Source: Welwitschia mirabilis | Taxonomy: Eukaryota > Gnetophyta > Gnetopsida > Welwitschiales | Length of the DNA: 21,594 bases | Reading direction: 5' to 3' | Assembly (NCBI GenBank): GCA_051453625.1 | Contig: JBOZIK010000001.1 | Span: 3,345,847-3,367,440 of the forward strand | Part shown: piece after piece, positions 1-10,860 of the stretch | Layout: every line of letters begins with the position of its first letter | Numbering within the stretch: the stretch's first letter is position 1 | Translations under genes and position numbers: made by a program | The notes under the pieces: model-generated | Told to the model about the DNA's origin: nothing | The model's input: only the letters and a program-made list of their open reading frames with translations | Database searches by the model: none

Positions 1-2
1 TA

Positions 3-278
3 TCCAAAGCTCAAACAAATTACATAACTACTAAGAGATATATGTTAGCCATAATATTTTACCTAAATAATCTTAGACATTATCTTCTAGGATTTTACAT
101 AAATATCTATACAAATCATGCAATGATTAAATACTTGATGATCAATAAATATTATAGCATTAGATTGATTAGATGGGCCCTCCTAATCCAATAATTTAAC
201 ATTATTATCATAGATAAGATAATAAAACACAACAACATAGCAGATCACTTATCATGCCTTTCTTATTCTTTTAGTAAT
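3..278 (+). pseudogene. RNase H domain remnant of Athila/Tat-like pol
   Basis: The RNase H of a retrotransposon polyprotein removes the RNA strand of the RNA-DNA hybrid during reverse transcription. The frame starting at 3 stays open for 63 codons and reads AQTNYITTKRYMLAIIF near its start, then YLLGF, YTNHAMIKYL and RLIRWALLIQ. These are the usual landmarks of gypsy RNase H; the Asp of the common YTDHxAL motif is now Asn. A stop at 192 replaces a codon after LLIQ, and after a frameshift near 225 the closing motif NIADHLSCL is readable to about 275. The N-terminal part and the reverse transcriptase lie outside the window. Confidence 0.8.
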
Positions 279-359
279 TTTTCTATTAATCATATTATCA
301 ATTATCTTATTAAAAACACAACAAAATTAAAGTCATAATCAAAGAAAAACTTTTCTTCA

Positions 360-1485
360 TACGATAGCTGACTACGGGTGAATCCCCATATTTATTGTAG
401 GTGTAAGAATTAAATTATGAGAAAACATATTCATCATGGTAATGTTTATGATGGATATTTTAGCAGTTAGAAAATAGTCATGAAAATTCTTCACTATAGA
501 TTTTAATAGCCTAGTCCTTTTTAAGACTCTTTCAATTATGTTAGAAGGTGTAATGCATATTAATGTTATGATAGCATTTTATAATCACAGGGAATTCCTC
601 TTAAACTTTTTCTTAAGTGTGAATCTTTTGATTATTAGGAAATTAATTTTATAGGCCCAATTAGACCACCTTCTAAAGATAAAAAATTATATTTTAGTAG
701 CTATAAATTACGTGACTAAATGGGTTGAAGCAACTTCTACTTCTTCAAATGATGTCTGAACCATTTGTAACTTTGCTAAAACTCAAATTTTTCAATGTTT
801 TGGATTTCCTTGAATAATCATTAATGATCAAGGAACTTATTTAATCAATCATCTTTTTAGAAAACTTCTTTTATCCATTGGAATAAAACTTGGAGTAGCT
901 TATGCTTATCATCCTTAAACTAATGGACAAGCTAAAAGTGCTAATAGAGAAATTAAAAAAATGCTTTAAAATTTTTTTTATACTAATAAGAAACCATGGG
1001 CTTTTAAACTGAATGATGTTTTTTGGGATTTCCATATCACTTAGAGTAATTCAATTTGTTTTTCACCTTATAAACTTATATACGGTAAAGTTGTGTTTTA
1101 CTTATTGATGTCTATTATAATTCCTTTCGTTCTACATATCAAATTAATCTTGTAAATTTAGAAGAAAATATTAAAACTAATTTAGCTTAATTAGATCATT
1201 TAGATGAAAAATGAACTCATACTATTTATTGTCAACTTATTAAAAAAGCCCAAAATAAGTTCAAACATGATAAAAGTTAATTCATAAGAACTTTGAACTT
1301 AGTTAAGTAGTTTTGTTATACAACATTAGAGTACATCTTCTACATAGCAAGTTAACCTCAAAAATGTTAGGTCCTTACCTTATTAAAAAAGTACATTATA
1401 ATAGCTCTATTGAGATTTATAACTTAACCACTAAAGATATTTATAAAGTTAATAGACATAGGTTAAAAATATATGAGTAACCTTC
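360..1485 (+). pseudogene. Integrase remnant of Athila/Tat-like pol
   Basis: Integrase inserts the element's cDNA into the host chromosome. The zinc-finger part is readable at about 380-560 (HHGNVYDGYF, then YVRRCNAY, which keeps one Cys of the CxxC pair). The catalytic core starts near 640 with INFIGPI, followed by VAINYVTKWVEA at about 699-734, INDQGTY at 820-840 and HP-stop-TNGQAKSANREIK at 910-957. The second catalytic Asp is the codon at 826. Exactly 36 codons later, at 934, the expected Glu is Lys (AAA). FSPYKLIYGK follows near 1060, and VNRHRLKIYE closes the domain at 1448-1480. Many stops replace Gln or Trp codons, for example at 916. Confidence 0.85.
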
Positions 1486-1915
1486 TAATGTAAACATAAT
1501 AAAAGCACTAGTCTTAAAGATTCCCCTTGATGAGGAGAACTTCTTATCTATCATTGTCTGAATTTTTGCTTACCTTATTGCTTTGGAGGCCATTATGATG
1601 TTACTTAATCATCTTTCAAACATGACTTGTGTCTTTATTTTATTTTCATAACTGGTCTTTGTACTTGGACATTTTATAGTGACAAGATTGGATTCACCTA
1701 ACTTTAAGACATTCACACATCTATGAACTTCATTTTGAAGAAAGATGCTTTATTTCTTATGTTTTTCTTAATGAAAAAATATCTTTTGTTGTTTATAGAT
1801 GTTCTTCTCTGTCTTTCATCTTACTACTTCGCCTTCATATTTTGAAGTGTTTGATCATGTAGAATTTATTTTTTATTCATATATTTTAAAAAAATTAAAA
1901 AAAAAAGAAAATAAA

Positions 1916-1938
1916 GAGATAAAGAGAGATAGAGATAG

Positions 1939-2025
<87 letters not shown>
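1916..2025. repeat. GA/GATA microsatellite, running into a gap
   Basis: Interrupted GAGATA and GATA units pass into a pure GA run of more than 40 bases that stops at the edge of the first gap. The assembly probably broke inside this simple repeat, so its true length is unknown. Confidence 0.95.
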
Positions 2026-2306
2026 NNNNNNNNNNNNNNNNNNNNNNNNNNNNNNNNNNNNNNNNNNNNNNNNNNNNNNNNNNNNNNNNNNNNNNNNNNN
2101 NNNNNNNNNNNNNNNNNNNNNNNNNNNNNNNNNNNNNNNNNNNNNNNNNNNNNNNNNNNNNNNNNNNNNNNNNNNNNNNNNNNNNNNNNNNNNNNNNNNN
2201 NNNNNNNNNNNNNNNNNNNNNNNNNNNNNNNNNNNNNNNNNNNNNNNNNNNNNNNNNNNNNNNNNNNNNNNNNNNNNNNNNNNNNNNNNNNNNNNNNNNN
2301 NNNNNN
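2026..2306. other. Assembly gap (N), 281 bases
   Basis: Unresolved bases. The gap directly follows the GA microsatellite. Open frames crossing it are artefacts. Confidence 1.
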
Positions 2307-3297
2307 TCTAAGGATTTTAATGTTTATTCTGAGATGTAAGTAAGTAAGTTCATTTTTGAGCAACTTTTTGATCTTATCACTAATTGTTTAGAGCATTTGA
2401 TTTTTAGCATCATCATAACTACTTCTTTATCAAATGGAAATTTATAGAATTATACATTTAGTCATGCATTTTAAATCAAGTGATGTTATGATTTCTTTCA
2501 CACGAATCTGCTAAGTTAGAATTTGGGGTAGGTAGGATATCTTCTTTATGTTCCTTGTGTCTATTTTTCATTCTATTTTCTTTTCTTGTTTAGTTTGTTA
2601 TTTCAAAGTCATTTCTATATTTGTTTTATTATTTTAAGATCTTAACATTTAGTAGTTTCCTTGATTCTGATTTCTTGATTAGATGAGTTTCTTTGCAATT
2701 TTTGTAATATTCATTTTTAGTCTTTTAGAGTCCTACACATTGTTAATAATCATTTTTATCGAGTCACATTTGTTGGGCACTCATGAGTCTACTTCATTCC
2801 ACTTAGTACATTTTCATTATTTACTCTTTCCATATTTGTTAGAATCTTCCATAAATCTTTATTTTTTAAATCTAACTTTTCTATACGAAGCTCTACACTT
2901 AATTTATCAACTGTCAAAATTTGATTTTTGTAAAAATTTGAAAAACATCCATCATACACCTTATCATCTGGACATATTAATTTTTGTATGATTTCTTTGC
3001 TCTATAAGCTAATACAGGACATATTATTTTTCTTAGATGAGGGAAAGACTTATTTTTATAATTTTTACATAAATTTATAGGGTTATTTTAGAGTTGCCAT
3101 GAGACATAATTTTTTTAATTTTTACTTGATATACATAATGCACTACATTTTATTCTGCTCTATAATATGTTTGAAATTAATTATGAGCTTGTTTTATAAT
3201 TTTTAAATTGATTTTTCTTGTGTTTAAAATAATTTATTTTTCAATCATAGTTTTTTACTTAGTTTTGTCAGGGACTAACAAGGCTAGTGGATGGCTA

Positions 3298-4560
3298 TGA
3301 TGCACTCCCAAATTATGTGTATTTGATGGAATATTATGAGTTATTTTATAAGATATTTATACAAGTTTAGATACAATTCTGATGCTTATGGAGAGTCAAT
3401 TGAATGATAACAAAAACACATAATTCTAGGCATATTTAGAGAAATTGTAGGCATGTTCTGATACTTAGTGCTTTGCAAGAAGATTAATGATGCAAAAGGC
3501 TAACTTCTCTTAAGTTGAAAAGATAAGAAAGATTATTATCCCCATTATCATCCGCACAATAGGTAGGATGATAACACTTTAGCAACTATTTGGAATGCTA
3601 ATATAGACTAGAGCTAGAAGCAGATGAGTACTATTTTTTAAAGAGGTGTCACTGCAAGTGTTATCCTTATGACAGACAAGATGATAACTGATGAATCATC
3701 TATCATTGTCCTTACTATTGTCCCCATGATAGTTAGGATGACATAAAATAACTGACTGACTTTCATATATTTCATCCATTTCTTTTTTAGGATTAAGCAT
3801 GTTTTCTAGCACATCTATGATACCTTGAGTGATGGTTATATTTTCCTTATTATATAAATATACCTCTACTTCGATCCTTCTATCATCTTTAATGCATCAA
3901 AAAATCTCATGATAAGAGATCAAAGGGCAAGAGATCCATCTTGACTAGTTGCAGAGAGACATCTCCTTATTGTTAGGCTATGCATCCTCCATTAAGGCAT
4001 GGCTACTTTGTAACTTAAATGCTATTTTGATTAGTATACACTCTATTTCTCTTTCATTTCTTTAATACTTTACATAACCATTATGGCTCATATTGTTCTT
4101 GATTCAGTTATAGTTTCACTTATGATATAAGTCTCAAGAGCAAACTTTATTAAGGTTAACAATATTAGTTTAGATGCATTTTTTGATTAACTTGTATTAC
4201 ATTCTATTTGACTTATTTGATAGCTTACGTTAGTCTTGATTAGTAATTGTTTTCCTAGCTAATTTAGGTTATGTAGTGTTAATATTCCTAACAAAGCAAT
4301 TTGGTAATTAGATAGGTGTTCATCTAGATAAAGTTACATTTGCATTACATTATGTGTTTATTTTCTTGCATCATTGCAGTAAGTTTAATTAGATACAATA
4401 TTTCTTTGGAAATATATTCTCCTTATTCTCTTGCATGCCTTCAACAGGTTTATGAAATTTAGGTTACTCTAATTTATACTAGTATGTTGTATTTGCAATA
4501 TATTTATTTGTGATTAATAAGATTTGATAATGGATAGAATATTATAAAATTATGCACTGT
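3298..4560 (+). repeat. LTR-like segment of the first Athila/Tat-like element
   Basis: A terminal repeat would carry promoter and polyadenylation signals. The proposed start, TGATGCACTCCC at 3298, follows a decayed polypurine-like tract. A clear TATA box lies about 550 bases inside, as expected at the U3/R boundary. The rest is AT-rich and non-coding. No second copy can be aligned by eye, and the far end (about 4440-4570) is not marked by a recognisable CA terminus, so the extent is inferred. Confidence 0.45.
3851..3860 (+). promoter_or_regulatory. TATA box of the LTR promoter
   Basis: TATATAAATA followed by a pyrimidine-rich stretch (ACCTCTACTTCGATCCTTCT) is the usual form of a plant LTR core promoter. 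Its position inside the putative LTR supports this. In so AT-rich a sequence a chance match is possible. Confidence 0.5.
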
Positions 4561-4570
4561 AACATATCTT

Positions 4571-5045
4571 ATGATAATATTTTTTATTTTGATCCCATAC
4601 TTTATCTCCAAAGAATCCTTTATTTTCTACCTCAAAAGCACACATTCTTTTCATTATTCTACCCATGATCCATTTTTTGGTGATTTCACTTCTTTTTATT
4701 ACCATCAAGAGTTGGATTACATGTTACTTATTGCAATAGTAAGGGATGAAGATAAGGTTGAACCTCAAAATATTACTTAAGATCTAATGCATCGAAATTG
4801 GATACATGCATTGCTTCATGAGTTAAATAAAATTATAAAAAATAACACATGGAAATTAGTAATGTATCCTTATAATAAGCCTATAATTGGTTTAGAATAG
4901 GCATTTCATATTAAACATGATTGATAACACATAAAAATTAAGAATTATATTAAGGAATTAAGGCCTTGTTAGTAAGTTTAATTAATCATCATAGTAGGTT
5001 TATGAATTTCTTATACTTAAGACCATAAAAATCCTATTTTACTAA
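4571..5045 (+). pseudogene. Ty1/copia reverse transcriptase, N-terminal remnant
   Basis: This is the start of a copia reverse transcriptase, which would copy element RNA into DNA. The frame from 4571 runs to a stop at 4778 and contains VEPQNIT just before it. Past that stop, in the same frame, come NWIHALLHEL and KNNTWKLV, the standard lead-in to copia RT. At about 4882-4915 GLE-stop-AFHIKHD stands where a GCKWVFKIK-like motif is expected, with Trp changed to a stop. After a frameshift near 4965, ALLVS and a weak match to the following motif remain. The catalytic YVDD part is absent, so this is a fragment about 475 bases long. It sits between two Athila/Tat-like LTR segments on the same strand. 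The first 25 or so codons are not recognisable. Confidence 0.75.
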
Positions 5046-6248
5046 TTAACCTTAATACTATTATTTTTAAGGATAAATATATCATTAGGAGTATTGTGAT
5101 AGGAGATGGAGTTGTGTTGATTATAATTAGTGGTAGTGTCAGTCTTAGGCATGACAACACTAGTTACTTTAAGTAAAATAATACCATTCACATGCTTATA
5201 AGTTCTCTTAATGTAATCAATTCTTTTTAACCATTTCCACTAAAAAAAGATGAATGAAGAATATTTTCTAAGAAGAACCCCTTAGTTTAATCCAATTACT
5301 AAAGAATAACTTTATGTAATTTTATGATTATTTAGAATAAATCCATTATAACTTTGAAATCCTAATTGTAAATCCTAATTCTAGCATATAAATATCTTAT
5401 CCTTCTTTACTTAGAGTACAACACTTCATAGCAAATCATTATTAGAGAAATTAAAGATTTAGTCATGAGTTCCTTCTAAGCATTCCATAGGAATGGTTAG
5501 CTACTTAGCTAGCATGAAACTTTTTGGTTTAACATGTGTACATTTTTAGATTGCATGCTTTACCTTTTTTGATAATAAAGTGCTATATGTTATTAGCATA
5601 TTATATCAAGTTGTGAATGTCATACTTGTTATGCTTAATATTGGTTGAGATATGCTTTTCCTTTAAGATCTACTTTGGGGGTTTTCTTTTTCATTATAGA
5701 TTACATAACCTGAATGTTTATTTGATGGATCTTGGAAGACCCCTTGTTTTCATGCTTATTTTATTCTTATTATGAAGGCTAGGTAACTTGGTTATAAAGT
5801 CATTATCTTTATGATGAATGAATTTATGACATTATACTTAGGCTTAGACTACATAAGCACTCATGTTTATGATGGGTTATATCATTATGTATGAGTTGGA
5901 AGTAAAGCTACATATTTTTACTTTAAGTACTTATGCTTTTTATTAAACCTAGTATGTCAGTTTTAATTATATTTTATATTCCTAAATTTGAATTCTATGT
6001 TTCATTTCTAGATGTCTAATATCATTTCAGCCCGTTTTACTCACTATTTATTATGCTTGCTTTACTAATAGCTTTCATAATCTATCTCTATGGAAGAATG
6101 ATACTAGATCTATCCTATAAACAAAAATCCTAGTATTATTGGTAAAAGTTGGGTTTTGTCATGTAAGATTTGTGTTCCTAAGTGATATTACTATTTACTA
6201 TACATTAGTGAGAAATACAAGTGTAGATAAATTTCACTACAAATAGCT
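5046..6248 (+). repeat. 3' part of a 5' LTR, second Athila/Tat-like element
   Basis: The right end is well placed, since a decayed tRNA-Asp primer-binding site begins at 6252 and the LTR should end just before it. The last 200 bases (a GGAAGAATGATACTAGATC block near 6090, GTTGGGTTTTGTC near 6148, AGTGAGAAATACAAGTGTAG near 6208) resemble the conserved U5 end that I know from Tat-like elements. A TATA box at 5387 would be the promoter. The left end is not visible; the U3 part may be cut by the copia fragment. Confidence 0.6.
5387..5394 (+). promoter_or_regulatory. Possible TATA box of the second LTR
   Basis: TATAAATA is followed by TCTTATCCTTCTTTACTTAG, a pyrimidine-rich start-site context like that at 3851. 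It lies about 860 bases before the LTR end. The call depends on the LTR assignment. Confidence 0.35.
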
Positions 6249-6251
6249 TTT

Positions 6252-6269
6252 TGGCATTGTTGCCAAGGA
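6252..6269 (+). other. Primer-binding site, tRNA-Asp type, decayed
   Basis: Reverse transcription of Athila-like elements starts from a host tRNA-Asp whose 3' end pairs with an 18-base site after the 5' LTR. The expected complement of plant tRNA-Asp is TGGCGCCGTTGCCGGGGA; the sequence here is TGGCATTGTTGCCAAGGA. Thirteen of 18 bases match, and all five differences are C-to-T or G-to-A. The preceding AGCTTTT and the LTR-end-like sequence before it support the call. Confidence 0.8.
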
Positions 6270-6720
6270 TAGTAAAGTAGTAGCAATGGGAGGGAACACA
6301 AAGAATTTATCTTTTTATATCCTTTTTAGTTCTTAGTTTTTTATTTATTTTTATTTTCTATTTGTTCCTTTCCAGTTCCTTTTTCTTTTTCTTTTGTATC
6401 ATGAGTGGATTGGTGTTACTCATGCCTAATACTTGATCAACAAAACCTGATCTAGTGATTTCTTTCTCTTTCTTTTTCTTTTTTATTCTAGTTTTTCCTT
6501 TCTTTTTTTAGTATTTGCATCTTTTCTTTTTTTTTTTTTTTTGCAAATATTAATCTAGATAGTGTATCAAAGTTTCTTGTAGGAATTACTCTATTATAGG
6601 TTTTGAAGAAAAGATAATATGAAAATAGTAAAAAAATTCTCATTTTTCTATCCATTTTATTTCTCTACTATCTATTCTCTCTTCTATTTACTTCTCTATC
6701 TCAAGTGATTTTCTTAGTAG
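6270..6720 (+). other. Pyrimidine-rich leader after the primer-binding site
   Basis: T- and CT-rich tracts dominate (TTTCCAGTTCC near 6370, long CTTT runs, 16 T at 6527-6542). An untranslated pyrimidine-rich leader between primer-binding site and gag is common in Athila/Tat elements. A short open stretch starts at ATG 6401, but I cannot assign it to gag. Confidence 0.45.
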
Positions 6721-8479
6721 GTACTTGAAGAAGAAGTTTGACATAAGAACTTCAACAACATAAATCTCAGGGAAGTGCTTTAGTACTTGTAGTTTTATCT
6801 TTATAATTTTATCTTTTTACATTACATTACATTTTATTTGTTATTACATTAGTCCTTCCCTAAACCTTTATTAAGTATTTTTTCATTAGTTAATCAAACC
6901 AACCTTAAATCTTAGACTATTAATTTTTTTGTTTTTGAAACACTTATTAACATTTTTCTGAAATAATTTTACACCATTTTATTAGCACCACCATCTTTCC
7001 TTAGTAGTACAATTGATTTTTTGTATTAAACTATCTTCATCTTTTGTGAAATTCACATTTACAACATCTTGAACCTCTTCACTTATCATTTGGAGAAATT
7101 TACTTTATCCATTTCTTGGTAACTCAGTTCCCTTATGAAAATTTCTTAGAATATAAGATTAAAATGAAACTAAACTACTAATGCCTTCTTTTTAAATTAT
7201 GATGCATCTTCAAATGTCAATAATGCCCTAGTGTTTCTTAGAATGTTCTCTACACTGCTATTGCAACATTCAAATCCATTCTTCTTAATCTCATCTATGC
7301 ACTCTTCTTACCTTTGCATCCACATCTCTTATTTTCATCTTATTTGTTTACTTTATTCACCATTTTATTATCAAAATTAATGGAAGTATTATTAAGAATA
7401 ATAATTAAAAATGATAAGAATTAGAATTCTTCAAACTAGTTAAACCATATAATGACATAGATTCACTAAAAATGTAGTGCCTAGTATATGTGATATTTTA
7501 GTGATATTAATTTTAAAAAAAGTTCTAACAAATTTAACATTGATCATTTTTATTAAATTACAATGCTATAAGAGCTAGAAAAGATGTACTTTTTGTTTTA
7601 GCTAATTTTACATTTATATAAATCAATAATTATTTAGAAACATTTTAATTTAAAAGATACAAATTGATTCTAAAGCTATAATGTTTTATTTTTTTAAGCT
7701 TTGGTAAAATAATAAGTGATTTTAAACTAGATGAAGTAAATATAAAATTATAATATGATAAAAAGAATATAGATGACATAATCCCTAATGAATTTTTAAA
7801 ATGAGTATATTATTAGTTTAAATAAACTATTAATGTATTAAATATTTCTTATTTTATAAAGGGATTACTGAGTTATTTCAAGCATAAATCATGGCTTATG
7901 TGAAGAGAACATCGCCTTCATAGTAGAAACCATATTTTTCATCATGCATTCATCAAAAAGAAATATATTTTATTCATTTTATTCAGTTATAAAGATATTA
8001 ATATTCATTGGTAAAACTTAAAATACTAGATAGATCTCAATAAGAAGGAATCATTTTAGCATGGAATCATGATATAATACCTTGCAATTTTGTTTAAATG
8101 AATAAACTAGATGAATGCTATGAAGAATATAGAGCATGAACCAAGATTTAAATTTTTCTTGTTTTAAGAAATATAGTTTTAAATAATGTCATATAGAAAT
8201 TTTTTTCTTTATTCAAGGATCTAGTAAGATATTAACTCATTAATATGCAAACTTTTAGAAAAAAGGAAAGATAAAAAAGATGTAAATCAAGTAGAGTATC
8301 ATAAAGCATGCTTCATCACCTCATAAAGAGCATGTTATTTTATTCGATGGTGGATCAAAACCAATTAACCTATTTTGATGATATAATATATCAAAATAAT
8401 CACTCTTTAATCTATATACAAAGGAAAGCATCATATATAAATAGTAAAGACATCCATAAAATGGTGAGAAATATAACAT
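6721..8479. other. AT-rich stretch, no recognised gene
   Basis: By position this should be the gag region of the second Athila/Tat-like element, but I could not read any gag motif on either strand. The only order seen is a short ACATT repeat near 6815-6835. Between 6035 and 10772 I count only three CG dinucleotides. Confidence 0.6.
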
Positions 8480-9100
8480 AGATTTTAACTACATTTAACA
8501 ATGTTACTCACCATTATGCTTAATCAAAGGTTTCGAAATTCATGATAAAACTTAAAATTAGTATGCAATGTTTATAGATAAAATAAAATGTGTATATTAT
8601 ATATGTGAGTAAGTTAATGATATTATTTCTAATCTAGTTTTCCAAGTATTTACAAAAAATATCTTGATTTATACCAAACTAATGGAACATTATGTAGAAA
8701 ATGGAGATAAAGATGTGATATAATATTTAATAAATTTTTTGATTAATAAACCTAACAAACATGAATTAATTAAGAGTGAAACAATTTTGAAAATTCTTAT
8801 TATTAAGAAAGCTAGGAAAGTTTGTACTATGATATGGACTTAAAATGATAAAAATAGAGATAGCTACCAAGGCAAAAATTGCAAGAGATAGATACAATAA
8901 TTTTACAATGAATAAATAAAAACTTTTGAGAAGTTGGAAAAAAGACCAAAATGTACATAAACAATAAAAGGAATAGTTAGTAAAGGTAAAGGTTGAAAAT
9001 AAAGCATTGCAAATGTGTTTTCATAAAGAATAGTCTTGGGTTTCTTAACTTGAAGGGAAGAAATTAGGAATTTTGAAGAACAAATAAGAAAATAAAATAT
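8480..9100 (+). pseudogene. Possible copia-type gag remnant, very degraded
   Basis: This stretch is rich in A on the plus strand and reads in partial frames like charged, Lys-rich protein. INFLINKPNKHELIKSE near 8728-8778 recalls the end of the copia gag core (a conserved HE after a Leu-rich helix). KARKVCTMIWT-stop-ND follows near 8810-8850. MCFHKE near 9012 could be the start of a worn CCHC zinc knuckle. None of these is decisive. Gag would form the particle around element RNA. Other decayed coding sequence, or none, is equally possible. Confidence 0.2.
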
Positions 9101-10860
9101 TTTAAGTAATTAGAAAACATTATTAACAAATTAAAGAAGAAAATGGAAGAGCTTCATTAGAGATCAAATCAAATCCTTAAATAATCAATATCTCTAAAAC
9201 CATAATGATAAAAGTAACTTAATGAGTCAAAATAAGCCATCAAAGAAGCTATTAAAGAAGCCCAAAATAAAGAAAATACTAAAGATAAAGTCAAGATATT
9301 TTTCAAATATTATATGTAAATTTATAATATCAACAAATCATAATTTTACATCATAAATATTCCTCATTTTTTGGTAAAGTAATAAAAGTAATAAAGTTAT
9401 TTGTATCATGTTTAATAAATTCATTCAAGAGATGAAATAATCCTCAAGTATAAAAATACTTAAAAATACATAATTTATTTTCTAAAATAAAATTATACTA
9501 ATTGCTAAAGAAATAATTTTATAGTTAAAATGAAACAAATTTGAGCTAAAGTATTGAGATTAAATAAGGTACAAATGACTAATCATTAAATAAAAACCTT
9601 ACAAAATAAGGTACTTAAAAAAATAAAAATGATAAATTTTTTAAATGTTATTATTCTATTAATTCATAGAAATAAAAATTAAAGATGAAATAGTTTTAAG
9701 AGTGATGAATATAATGAAAAATAACAAGTTAGAAAAAAAAAATAAAACCTATTCAAGATGAATCCAAAAGTTCCAAAAACTTAATAATTTTTAACTTAAT
9801 TAATAAGATATGAAATATGTTTTCTTTTATAGACAAAATAGACAATCCTTTTTTCTTAGTAAAACATAACATAGATGAAGAACAATCATTAAATATATTA
9901 TAAGAAGTAAAAGAAACATTTTAAACTCAAACAAAATATGATGAAGCACTTAATCTATAACTTAGTATTCTCTATAGTATTTCCATTATTAGCAAATTAT
10001 TTTTGATCTATTACTAGATTTGATTTACCTTTTTATCTTTGATTTAATTAAGATCACTTGTTATGCAATACTGCATTCTAAATGTTTTTTACTATTTCTT
10101 TCTTAGATTTATTCATTCAATGCTTTGTAGAATTTAGATGATTGATATACTAGTTTATGATTAGTTTTCATGCTATCTTAGCCTTTTTTTGACATTTCAT
10201 TATAAGATGTAACATTTTCATTATTTATGCTTTCATTAAATTTAAAAGTTTCAATGAAGAACTTATTGCTAATTTATGACTTTAAGTTATATAAGTAAAC
10301 TATTTTTTAATTGGGTAAAGTTTGCATGATAGATTGCCTTATGAATAGTTATTTCTAATTATTAAGAGAAGATATTTAATCAAGTGAAATTAGTATTTAT
10401 TTATTTTTTAGATTCTATTTATACTCAAACCTATCTTTAAAACCTTAATTAGTTCTTATAATCTTTGAAGTACCTTTGTAACACCTACTAAAGAATAATA
10501 TAGAAGATTAATTATACTATAATAGAATGCCATAATTTCTTATTTAAAAGTATTTCCTATATGTTAATAGCTAGGAAAAATATTTCATATATTCAAATCT
10601 ATTACAAAAGAAGTGTTGTAAGAAATAAGTTGGGATTCCTATAAATTTGTCTTGATATAGGTGAGATTAGTATAAATTATGATTGACACATGTTAAACCT
10701 AGTAGAGGTTATGTTTGATATATATTCTACTTGATACAATTATAGGATTAGTAAAATTAAGAACTTACTATTCGAAAATAGAAGAGAAATAATACATGAG
10801 CAATATTTCTCAAAATCAAATTTTATTTCTTTAAAAAATAATTCTCCATCCTTATTACAT
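9101..10860. other. AT-rich stretch, no recognised gene
   Basis: The first part stays A-rich on the plus strand, with a partly open stretch at 9826-9960 that I cannot assign. From about 9970 the sequence turns T-rich and looks like LTR or spacer. TGTAACACCTACT at 10479 resembles the TGTAACACCC start of some chromovirus LTRs, but nothing else supports an LTR here. Confidence 0.5.

Larger units (their letters stand above)
1486..3297 (+). other. Non-coding tail between integrase and LTR of the first element
   Basis: No gene is recognised in these 1.8 kb. Athila-like elements often carry a long spacer or an env-like ORF here. The only sizeable open frame (2683-2991, 102 codons) is poor in complexity, rich in Phe, Leu and Ile, and has no motif I know, so I do not call it a gene. 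The stretch is pyrimidine-rich on this strand. Near its end, at 3270-3293, AGGGACTAACAAGGCTAG followed by TGGATGG resembles the sequence that precedes the polypurine tract in Tat-like elements; it may be that tract in decayed form. Confidence 0.5.
1..4560 (+). mobile_element. Decayed Athila/Tat-like Ty3/gypsy retrotransposon, 3' part
   Basis: This is the 3' half of an LTR retrotransposon that begins left of the window. The order is RNase H, integrase (zinc finger, catalytic core, C-terminal end), a long non-coding tail, then an LTR-like segment. The RNase H-integrase order is that of Ty3/gypsy. The integrase wording (NREIK, FSPYKLIYGK) is typical of plant Athila/Tat elements. Stops and frameshifts occur throughout, so the copy is dead. 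The right edge is uncertain because the LTR runs into a copia fragment near 4571 without a clear terminus. Confidence 0.75.

Noticed and set aside
2683-2991. Open frame of 102 codons on the plus strand after integrase, possible env-like ORF
   Set aside because: The composition is low-complexity and rich in Phe, Leu and Ile, as expected from T-rich DNA. There is no signal peptide followed by a recognisable domain, and the surroundings are decayed. I keep it as a chance frame in the spacer.
6950-7330. Minus-strand fragments resembling a non-LTR (LINE) reverse transcriptase lead-in
   Set aside because: The two motif-like pieces lie in the wrong order for a LINE, and no catalytic motif or endonuclease is present.
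6035-10772. Fungal repeat-induced point mutation as the cause of the C-to-T pattern
   Set aside because: The element families (Athila/Tat with a tRNA-Asp primer site, Tekay-like chromovirus) are plant lineages, so decay of methylated DNA in a plant genome explains the pattern.
10479-10860. TGTAACACCTACT as a second chromovirus LTR start
   Set aside because: The match is short, with no TATA box, no coding neighbour and no similarity by eye to the LTR-like sequence at 13186.
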